Assembly (NCBI GenBank): GCA_036523795.1
Contig: DATDDN010000038.1
Location: 1-64,000, forward strand
Source of the DNA: 39-52-133 sp036523795
GTDB lineage: Bacteria > Pseudomonadota > Gammaproteobacteria > Burkholderiales > Gallionellaceae
Direction of reading: 5' to 3'
DNA length: 64,000 bases
Below, piece after piece: positions 57,944 to 64,000 of the stretch (the stretch's first letter is position 1; each line of letters starts with the position of its first letter). A model generated the notes under the pieces. The model was not told the origin of the DNA and searched no databases. It was given only the letters and a program-made list of their open reading frames with translations. Position numbers and translations under genes: made by a program.

Positions 57944-59218
57944 ATGGCACACATCGTCATCATTGGCGCAGGTATCGGCGGCTTGCCTATGGCCTACGAA
58001 ATGCGCGAGAACGCACGCCCCACCGACAAGATTACCGTCATTTCGAACAACCCCAAGTTCCACTTCGTTCCCTCGAATCCGTGGGTGGCCGTGAACTGGC
58101 GCACTCGTGACGATATCGAGATGGAGCTCGCCCCGGTTCTGGCGCGCAAGAAGATCGATTTCATCGGCGTTGGCGCCAAGCGTGTCCACCCCGAAAAGAA
58201 TCAGGTCGAACTGGACAATGGCGATGTCGTTGACTATGACTTCCTGGTGATTGCCACCGGCCCCAAACTGGCCTTCGAGGAAGTGGAAGGCCTGGGCCCC
58301 AAGGGCCACACCCAGTCTGTGTGCCACATCGACCACGCGGTCGAGGCAGAAAAAGCCTGGCAGGAATTCGTGAAGAGCCCGGGCCCCATCGTGGTGGGCG
58401 CGGTGCAGATGGCTTCGTGCTACGGCCCGGCTTATGAATTTGCCGCCATCATGGACACCGACCTGCGTCGCCGCAAGCTGCGCGACAAGGTGCCAATGAC
58501 CTTCGTGACTGCCGAGCCCTATATCGGCCACCTGGGCCTGGGCGGTGTGGGCGACTCCAAGGGCATGATGGAATCCGCCCTGCGCAGCCGCCACATCAAG
58601 TGGATCTGCAACGCCAAGACCACCAAGATCGAAGCAGGCAAGATGTACGTCACCGAGCACAACGATGACGGCACACCCAAGAAGGAACACGTGCTGGACT
58701 TCAAATACTCCATGATGCTCCCTGCGTTCAAGGGCATCGACGCCGTATTCGGCATCGAAGGCCTGACCAACCCGCGTGGCTTCATCCTGATCGACCAGCA
58801 TCAGCGCAATCCGAAATTCAAGAACATCTACTCGGTGGGCGTATGCGTGGCCATTCCTCCGGTGGAAGCCACTCCGGTACCAACCGGTGCACCCAAGACC
58901 GGCTACATGATCGAGTCCATGGTGACCGCCACTGCGCACAACATCCGTTCCGAGCTGGATGGCAAGGAACCGGAAGAGCGCGCCACCTGGAACGCCGTGT
59001 GCCTGGCCGACTTTGGCGACACCGGCATTGCTTTCGTGGCCCTGCCGCAGATCCCACCACGCAACGTGAACTGGTTCTCCGAAGGCAAATGGGTACACAT
59101 GGCCAAGGTCGCGTTCGAGAAATACTTCATGCGCAAGATGCGTATCGGCACTTCCGAACACGTGTTCGAGAAGGTACTGCTGAAGGCAGTCGGCATCATG
59201 AAGCTGAAGGAAAAGTAA
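57944..59218 (+). CDS. sqr: Sulfide:quinone oxidoreductase, type I
   Basis: 424 residues. FAD-dependent two-domain reductase: GAGIGGLPMAYEM (FAD), IATGPKLAFEEVEGLG, GGVGDSKGMMESAL, and the C-terminal membrane-associating helices (KVAFEKYFMRKMRIG). Three redox cysteines are at residues 127, 159 and 353, in the same places as in Acidithiobacillus SQR, which assigns it to the type I/SqrA group. The enzyme oxidises sulfide to polysulfide/sulfur and passes electrons to quinone on the membrane. Start: ATG with AGGAGAGAG upstream. Regulated by the divergent FisR-like activator. Confidence 0.95.
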   Translation: MAHIVIIGAGIGGLPMAYEMRENARPTDKITVISNNPKFHFVPSNPWVAVNWRTRDDIEMELAPVLARKKIDFIGVGAKRVHPEKNQVELDNGDVVDYDFLVIATGPKLAFEEVEGLGPKGHTQSVCHIDHAVEAEKAWQEFVKSPGPIVVGAVQMASCYGPAYEFAAIMDTDLRRRKLRDKVPMTFVTAEPYIGHLGLGGVGDSKGMMESALRSRHIKWICNAKTTKIEAGKMYVTEHNDDGTPKKEHVLDFKYSMMLPAFKGIDAVFGIEGLTNPRGFILIDQHQRNPKFKNIYSVGVCVAIPPVEATPVPTGAPKTGYMIESMVTATAHNIRSELDGKEPEERATWNAVCLADFGDTGIAFVALPQIPPRNVNWFSEGKWVHMAKVAFEKYFMRKMRIGTSEHVFEKVLLKAVGIMKLKEK

Positions 59219-59451
59219 GAAGCTATTAGCGGCCCCTGCGGCCTGAAAAGTTGCACTCCCTTGGGGGCAGGTGTGTACCAACACCCTGCCCCACTTTTTT
59301 TCCGCAGGTTGCACACGAATAAACAATTGTTTTATATTTGATTTCTTGCTCAACGACAGGTGCTTGCAGTCGTTTCAAATATGTAATAATGAACCTACAG
59401 AAAGCAGGCTTACTCAGTTCCAGTCTCGAATACCAGGGAGAAAATAAAAAA

Positions 59452-59886
59452 ATGGATCAGCTTTTTTCCGAGCAGTGGATGATTGCGTTGAAGAACAAAT
59501 GGAACAGCTCGCCCCAGCTGTATGAACCGTTGCAGAAGGCCCATTTCTCGGCGCGCATCGGTTACGGTTTCAAGGGGGAGCCCAGGGCCCGCGGCCTGCT
59601 CGCCATCGTCGACGGCCTGGTCATGCAGGCCGGCGCCATGGATGATGGGGAGCTGGATTGGGATCTGCGTGCCTCACCAGAGAACTGGACCAGCTGGATT
59701 GAAAACGGTTTTGGCCTGACCAAGCTGGGGCCCGCCATCGCAACCATGGCGCTGGAGTTTGCCAAAGGGAATTACCGCCAGATGATACAGAATCCTTCCC
59801 TCAGCCAGCCGTTCATGCAGCACTTCCAACTGATGGCCGAAATCAGTGGCGCTGGGGCAGGCAAGAAGGGGAAGTCTTGGTTTTAG
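59452..59886 (+). CDS. SCP2-like domain protein
   Basis: 144 residues from the ATG at 59452, the first good start after sqr; GGGAG lies upstream at a long spacing. It follows the SCP2 sterol-carrier-like fold: RARGLLAIVDGLVMQAGAMD, WDLRASPENWTSWIENGFG, MALEFAKGNYRQMIQNP. Such proteins bind hydrophobic ligands. Some occur beside sulfur-oxidation genes, but its tie to sqr is only location (233 bases downstream, same strand, with possible readthrough). Ends in a strong terminator. Confidence 0.75.
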   Translation: MDQLFSEQWMIALKNKWNSSPQLYEPLQKAHFSARIGYGFKGEPRARGLLAIVDGLVMQAGAMDDGELDWDLRASPENWTSWIENGFGLTKLGPAIATMALEFAKGNYRQMIQNPSLSQPFMQHFQLMAEISGAGAGKKGKSWF

Positions 59887-59908
59887 GCCTGACGCATGCG
59901 CGCCGCGT

Positions 59909-59943
59909 AAAAAAACGGATCAGGAACCCTGATCCGTTTTTTT
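59909..59943. terminator. Strong intrinsic terminator
   Basis: AAAAAACGGATCAGG-AAC-CCTGATCCGTTTTTT is a near-perfect stem with A-run and T-run. It ends the sqr/SCP2-like transcript on the plus strand and can serve the minus-strand repeat protein gene as well. Confidence 0.95.
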
Positions 59944-59960
59944 CCGGTCCGCGTCGCCGA

Positions 59961-60365
59961 TCAGCGGCGGCCTGCCCTGCGCACATCGTGACGGCGATCC
60001 TTGCGGTCCTGGTGCAGATCGCGGCGATCTTCATTGCGCTCACGTACGTCCTGGTGTACTTCGCGGCGATCCTTGCGGATGTCGGAATTGTCTCGGGCGA
60101 GTTCCCTGCGCTCCTTGGCTGCGCCGGCCTTGTCGCCTGCACGCACGTCCTGGCGCAGCTCGTGGCGATCTTCATTGCGCTCCCGAACATCCTGACGCAG
60201 ATCGCGACGATCCTGGCGCACATCCTGATTGTCGCGGCGAATATCTCGCTTGTCAGCGCGAATATCCCTGGTGTCCTGCTTGATGCCGCCGTCAGCCGCG
60301 TGCGCCAAAGGCAGTGCCAATATGGTCAATGCTGCGCTCAGTGCAACCCAGATTTTCTTTTGCAT
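59961..60365 (-). CDS. Exported Asp/Arg-rich repeat protein
   Basis: 134 residues. Signal peptide (VALSAALTILALPLAHA) and then ~110 residues almost without hydrophobic amino acids, made of tandem heptad-like units with D, R, E and Q (DIRADKRDIRRDNQDVRQDR, RERNEDRHELRQDVRAGDKA and so on). RERNEDR occurs twice, 40 residues apart. The region should be a long, highly charged single helix or an extended coil. Function unknown; similar Asp/Arg periplasmic repeats are sometimes annotated without function. Start: ATG with GGAGG upstream. Confidence 0.78.
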   Translation of the reverse strand: MQKKIWVALSAALTILALPLAHAADGGIKQDTRDIRADKRDIRRDNQDVRQDRRDLRQDVRERNEDRHELRQDVRAGDKAGAAKERRELARDNSDIRKDRREVHQDVRERNEDRRDLHQDRKDRRHDVRRAGRR

Positions 60366-60405
60366 GATGCCTCCAATGATTTCTCAAAAATGTTGTGGTG
60401 TAGCG

Positions 60406-61737
60406 CTACTGAGGCAATAACGCCCCACCGGACCTGCGGTTGACATCAGGCACAAACGCCACACTGACGGAGGTCTTTCCAGCCACCGTTGGCTGCTGCA
60501 ACCGCAGCGTGCTGAACGGCGTTTGCAACTGCACGGGAAAAGCCAGTGCATGATCGCTCCACGCCATCCACAGATATTCGGGGAGATAGCGCACGAAGCG
60601 ATAATGGATGCTGGGGTCCACCTCCCGCTTGAATTGCCGCGTGCTCTCGTCATAGCCCTGTTTGGACACCTCGATGCCCTTGGCAATGCTGGCCGCGGCG
60701 ATCAACAGGCCCAGTTTAAGGGCGGCATCGGCACCTGAGCCGCCCGACTGCACCCCGGCATACATGATGGCGCCGCCCAGCACCGTCCCCCCCAGGCCAA
60801 TCGCAATTCCGGCGCCGGTGGTAGCCGCAATGCGCATCGATGCGACGCTGCCGCTCATTGCCACCTTGCCGCCGTAGGCCGAGTCGAGAATCAGCTCGTG
60901 CAGCTCGCTCTCGCGCACCAGATGACGCTCGTACCAGGGAGCCGCACTGGGCGACAGATAAGCCGGAATGATTTCGCCGTTCTGGTCGCGCAGCGAAAGC
61001 GTGCTGCGTTGGCCGCGCAGCCTGAACTCGACTCGCCGCTCCGAGCGCAGCGGATTAGCCCGGAACTCGGGGCTCCACAGCACCTCAGGTCCCGGGCCGC
61101 CGAGAATCATGAACAGCTGCGCCGGAGCCTTGTCGCGCTGCGCCAGGTCCCTGGCCCACGTCAGGCTGTTGTCCATCATCCATGCAGCGCGTAAATCCAC
61201 CTGCGCCTCGCGCCACTCGCCACACATGGCCCACAGTCCCGCCAGGACCAGACGCATGGCCGGATCATCGAAATGCCCGTTCGGACTCCACGGCAGCGAC
61301 AGCAGGCTGCTCGCTTCGCGTGCCTCCACGCAGGCGGCCTCAGGCTGCCCCTGCAGCGAATATCCCCAGCTCAGCAGGAAATGCAGCCAGATCACCTCAT
61401 GCTCGGAAGCGTAATAATCTTCCGGGGTCTGCAGGTAGAAGAAAGTCTTGGCCTCACGCGTCACGTGGTAGCGCACGCGGTCCTCCAGTACGTCAGCCTG
61501 CTGCTGCAGCGCCTTGATCTGCGGCTTGCCCTGGATCAGGTTGAGATACGACTTCTCCATGGTGGTGATGAAGGTCCTCTCTTCAGCACCGCGTGGAAAA
61601 TTGAGCAATGCCTCATCGACATCTCCCTTGAGGAAATACTGCTGGCTTCTCTGGTAGTCCTGCTTGCTGAGCAAGCTGGTCTGACTGCATCCGGCGAGCA
61701 GCAGCAAGAAGGTGAGACTGAGTGAACGGAAAACCAT
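60406..61737 (-). CDS. COG3014-like lipoprotein
   Basis: 443 residues. Lipobox LLLLAGCSQTS near residue 17 predicts lipidation. The first half is TPR-like helical (QQYFLKGDVDEALLNFPRGA, VIWLHFLLSWGYSLQGQPEA, MRLVLAGLWAMCGEWREAQV). The second half has glycine-rich hydrophobic segments (TTGAGIAIGLGGTVLGGAIM, LGLLIAAASIAKGIEVSKQG) and a beta-rich C terminus. This is the layout of the COG3014 lipoprotein family of unknown function. Start: ATG with GGGAGATGC. Probably in the same run as the D/R-repeat gene 40 bases downstream. Confidence 0.78.
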   Translation of the reverse strand: MVFRSLSLTFLLLLAGCSQTSLLSKQDYQRSQQYFLKGDVDEALLNFPRGAEERTFITTMEKSYLNLIQGKPQIKALQQQADVLEDRVRYHVTREAKTFFYLQTPEDYYASEHEVIWLHFLLSWGYSLQGQPEAACVEAREASSLLSLPWSPNGHFDDPAMRLVLAGLWAMCGEWREAQVDLRAAWMMDNSLTWARDLAQRDKAPAQLFMILGGPGPEVLWSPEFRANPLRSERRVEFRLRGQRSTLSLRDQNGEIIPAYLSPSAAPWYERHLVRESELHELILDSAYGGKVAMSGSVASMRIAATTGAGIAIGLGGTVLGGAIMYAGVQSGGSGADAALKLGLLIAAASIAKGIEVSKQGYDESTRQFKREVDPSIHYRFVRYLPEYLWMAWSDHALAFPVQLQTPFSTLRLQQPTVAGKTSVSVAFVPDVNRRSGGALLPQ

Positions 61738-61812
61738 TTGACCTGCATCTCCCTGTGAGGCGAATCACCTCTTCCTGTCAGGCCCTTCCCGGCGGGCAGG
61801 CAGGTCGGCGAA

Positions 61813-62454
61813 CTAGTTGTTCGCCCTGCGCTGGCGCAGGAACTCGCGTAACGCCGGCACAAAGGACAGCACAATGATACCGACGATCATCAAGGTGAGA
61901 TTGTCCTTGACCACCGGAATATTGCCGAAAAAGTAACCGCCCAGCACGAAGAAACCGATCCACGCCATGCTGCCCAGCGCGCTGAACATCAGGAAGATAC
62001 GGTAGCGCATGCTGCCGATGCCGGCCACGAATGGCGCGAATGTCCGCACGATGGGGAGAAAGCGCGCGAAGATGATGGTCTTGCCGCCATGCTTCTCGTA
62101 GAAGGCATGGGTCTTGTCCAGGTGCTCGCGCTTGAGCCAGCGCCCGTTGGCATGGTGCACCAGACGCTTGCCGATCAGGCGGCCGATCCAGTAGTTGGTA
62201 TTGTCACCCGAGAACGCCGCCAGCATCAGCAGCGGCAACAGCCACTGCACCTGCAACGAGCCCATGCCGGCGAGCGCACCTGCCACAAACAGCAAGGAAT
62301 CACCGGGCAGGAACGGCGCCACCACCAGCCCGGTCTCGCTGAAGATGATCAGGAACAGGATGGCGTAGATCCACACGCCGTACTGCTGGGTCAGCGCCAG
62401 CAGATGGGCGTCCAGGTGCAGCACCAGGTCCACCAGGGTATGCAGCAGTTCCAT
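61813..62454 (-). CDS. DedA family membrane protein (VTT domain)
   Basis: 213 residues. The DedA signature FSETGLVVAPFLPGDSLLFV and the GxxxR-containing stretch FARFLPIVRTFAPFVAGIGS are clear, with four or five transmembrane segments (IYAILFLIIFSETG, WLLPLLMLAAFSGDN, FLMFSALGSMAWIGFFVLG, LMIVGIIVLSFVPA). DedA proteins help recycle lipid carriers across the membrane. The start ATG shares one base with the secF stop (TGATG), so it is coupled to secF. Confidence 0.93.
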   Translation of the reverse strand: MELLHTLVDLVLHLDAHLLALTQQYGVWIYAILFLIIFSETGLVVAPFLPGDSLLFVAGALAGMGSLQVQWLLPLLMLAAFSGDNTNYWIGRLIGKRLVHHANGRWLKREHLDKTHAFYEKHGGKTIIFARFLPIVRTFAPFVAGIGSMRYRIFLMFSALGSMAWIGFFVLGGYFFGNIPVVKDNLTLMIVGIIVLSFVPALREFLRQRRANN

Positions 62455-63560
62455 CAGGGCAGCACTTCTTCCGCTTCAGTTCTCTCCGGCTTGATGAAGT
62501 CTTCGCGCGACACGCCGAACATCATCAGCAGGGGGCTGGCCACCAGCACCGAGGAGTAGATACTGAACAGGATGCCGATGGTCAGCGCCAGCGCGAAGTA
62601 ATGCAGCGTCTCGCCGCCGAGGAACAGCATGGCGGTCACCATCATCTGGGTGCAGGCATGGGTGATGATGGTGCGTGACATGGTGCGTGTGATCGCATTG
62701 TCGATGATCTCGTGCACCTCGGTCTTGCGCATCTTGCGGAAGTTCTCGCGTATCCGGTCGAACACCACCACCGACTCGTTCACCGAGTAGCCCAGCACCG
62801 CCAGCACCGCTGCCAGCACGGACAGGGAGAATTCCCACTGGAAGAAAGCGAAGAAGCCGAGGATGATCACCACGTCGTGCAGGTTCGCGATGATCGCCGC
62901 CAGGCCGAATTTCCACTCGAAGCGCAGCCACAGGTAGCCGACGATGCCCAGGCTCACCAGCAGCAGCGCCATCGCGCCATTGTCCACCAGGTCCTTGCCG
63001 ACCTGCGGGCCAACGAATTCGACGCGGTTCATGACGACGCGCGCATCCTCGTCACGCGTCGCAAGCGGAACGGAACAGTCATAATCCGGGCCGTCATTGT
63101 CCTTCCAGGCCTGGTCAAATTTTACGAGACCCTCTTCCTTCTCCTTGGCGCGCGCCTCGCAATGCGAGCGGATCACCTGGGGGCAGACCTTCTCCACCGA
63201 CTCCTTGCCGACAGCTGCCTCGGCACGGCACATATTGTTGAACACCTTCTCGCTCAGCTTGGCGCCAACAGTATTTTGCTTCAGCGGCACCTGGATCAGC
63301 ACGTCATGGCTGGAACCGAAATTCTGTACCAGCGCCTCCTTCAGGCCCATGTCGGCCAACTGCTCGCGCACCCGCTCGGGGTCAGCCGGCTGCGCGTAAT
63401 GCATCTCCATCACGGTGCCGCCGGTAAAGTCCACACCGAAATTCAGTCCCTTGGTGGCGAGAAAGAACACTGCCAGGATGAACGTCACCAGCGAGATAGT
63501 GGTGGTGTAGCGTCCATAGCTCATGAACGGGATGTCGTGTTTGATTCTGAAGAATTCCAT
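62454..63560 (-). CDS. secF: Protein translocase subunit SecF with a periplasmic insertion
   Basis: 368 residues. Six transmembrane segments of the RND type and all SecF landmarks: FGVDFTGGTVMEMHY, VEFVGPQVGKDLVDNG, YSVNESVVVFDRIRENFR and NDAITRTMSRTIIT-like sequence. The first periplasmic domain carries about 60 extra residues (about 120-175), including four Cys (NNMCRAEA, KVCPQV, SHCEAR, DYDCSV), absent from E. coli SecF (323 residues). The inserted Cys could make disulfides. Function: with SecD and YajC it pulls translocating proteins out of SecYEG. Start: ATG with AGGTGATCG upstream. Coupled to the DedA gene. Confidence 0.93.
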   Translation of the reverse strand: MEFFRIKHDIPFMSYGRYTTTISLVTFILAVFFLATKGLNFGVDFTGGTVMEMHYAQPADPERVREQLADMGLKEALVQNFGSSHDVLIQVPLKQNTVGAKLSEKVFNNMCRAEAAVGKESVEKVCPQVIRSHCEARAKEKEEGLVKFDQAWKDNDGPDYDCSVPLATRDEDARVVMNRVEFVGPQVGKDLVDNGAMALLLVSLGIVGYLWLRFEWKFGLAAIIANLHDVVIILGFFAFFQWEFSLSVLAAVLAVLGYSVNESVVVFDRIRENFRKMRKTEVHEIIDNAITRTMSRTIITHACTQMMVTAMLFLGGETLHYFALALTIGILFSIYSSVLVASPLLMMFGVSREDFIKPERTEAEEVLP

Positions 63561-63596
63561 ATTTCGATCACCTAAATAATCTTGAACCCACTTCAG

Positions 63597-63655
63597 TCCG
63601 CAGATTACGCAGATTTACACAGATTAAATCTGCGGCAATCTGCGTAATCTGCGGA
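63597..63655. repeat. Inverted repeat between secD and secF
   Basis: CCGCAGATTACGCAGATT in the left arm and AATCTGCGTAATCTGCGG in the right arm, with partial repeats inside. It belongs to the same repeat family as 108-247, separated by 63 kb. It sits in the gap between the secD stop and the secF start and could form a hairpin in the mRNA. Confidence 0.85.
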
Positions 63656-63670
63656 GAAATATTGTTTGCC

Positions 63671-64000
63671 TCAGCCGATCGCCACTTTATGCAGGCGCGC
63701 CTTGCGACCATAAATCAGGTTCACCATTGCGCGCGATACCAGCACGGCGCTGAACATCGAGGTCAGGATGCCCAGGCACAGCACCACCGCAAAACCGCGC
63801 ACCGGACCGGAGCCGAACATGAACAGCGCGATGCCGGCGATCAGGGTGGTGATGTTGGAGTCGAGGATGGTGGCGAAGGCGTTGTCGTAGCCCGCGTGGA
63901 TCGCGGTCTGCGGCGGCACCCCGTTGCGCAGTTCCTCGCGGATGCGTTCGTTGATCAGCACGTTGGAGTCGATCGCCATACCCAGGGTCAGCGCGATACC
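63671..64000 (-). CDS. secD: SecD, C-terminal part
   Basis: About 110 residues of the C-terminal end; the gene runs off the right edge of the window. It contains the SecD signature GIALTLGMAIDSNVLINERI and the matching segment in TM4-TM5 (FATILDSNITTLIAGIALFM), then a final TM and the short cytoplasmic tail ending HKVAIG. SecD pairs with SecF in protein export. It lies upstream of secF, the usual secD-secF order. Confidence 0.95.
   Translation of the reverse strand, partial: GIALTLGMAIDSNVLINERIREELRNGVPPQTAIHAGYDNAFATILDSNITTLIAGIALFMFGSGPVRGFAVVLCLGILTSMFSAVLVSRAMVNLIYGRKARLHKVAIG

Noticed and set aside
57908..59353. 481-codon open frame opposite sqr
   Set aside because: Antisense shadow; sqr has all its cofactor motifs, redox Cys and an excellent promoter.

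Overview
The window reads as chromosome of a GC-rich betaproteobacterium, most likely a sulfur-oxidising chemolithotroph close to Nitrosomonadales/Gallionellales. This rests on gene content, not on a marker gene: a type I sulfide:quinone oxidoreductase under a FisR-like regulator, a membrane formate dehydrogenase with its full selenocysteine machinery, creBCD, and beta/gamma-proteobacterial housekeeping genes (prfC, arfB, rhlE, slyX, prc, rpmBG, secDF). Nearly every real gene is intact. Several short palindromic repeats of the dispersed type sit between genes.

Layout. 1-12.9 kb: an ATPase of the YjgR/DUF853 type, a PstS-like protein fused to rhodanese, a bacterial transglutaminase (Tgl) homologue, and a translation termination/rescue run (prfC, S4 protein, arfB, yaeQ). 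These are followed by a YchJ-like protein, srkA, DUF1415, the PA2778/PA2779 pair and rhlE. 13.2-15.7 kb: three AT-richer genes on the minus strand, each followed by an attC-like site and with no integrase in view, so a CALIN-type gene cassette cluster; one cassette carries a methionine aminopeptidase. 16-28.7 kb: slyX, prc, a small BFD-type protein, an outer-membrane barrel, a J-like protein beside a tRNA-like fragment, a kelch protein, a YegD-type Hsp70, a YdcF protein, phhB, a cysteine-less DsrC-like protein and a DHFR-fold reductase.

28.8-31.6 kb: an NrtR-type Nudix regulator faces an SPFH protein and a divergent NAD-kinase-like protein across a promoter with two near-identical 21-bp palindromes. 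32-45 kb: a sensor kinase and sigma54 response regulator face a selenoprotein formate dehydrogenase operon (fdnGHI, fdhE, selA, selB, selC). The fdnG promoter is of -24/-12 type with two upstream palindromes, and the selenocysteine codon is UGA at 36409. The enzyme, its maturation factor, Sec synthase, Sec elongation factor and Sec tRNA lie in one run; selD is not in the window.

45-56.3 kb: rpmG/rpmB, an LRR-kinase, an OmpA-type protein, an ankyrin protein, a GST, an RNase H-like protein, a phosphoribosyltransferase, a Cache protein and creB-creC-creD with a perfect cre-tag before creD. 56.3-64 kb: the FisR-like activator divergent from sqr with a textbook sigma54 promoter, an SCP2-like protein, an Asp/Arg-repeat secreted protein, a lipoprotein, a DedA protein, secF with a cysteine-containing insertion, and the 3' end of secD.

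The most notable items are the cassette cluster, the NrtR/SPFH/NAD-kinase-like divergon, two independent sigma54 divergons whose sites can be read directly, and enzymes with altered active sites (Tgl-like, PstS-like, DsrC-like).
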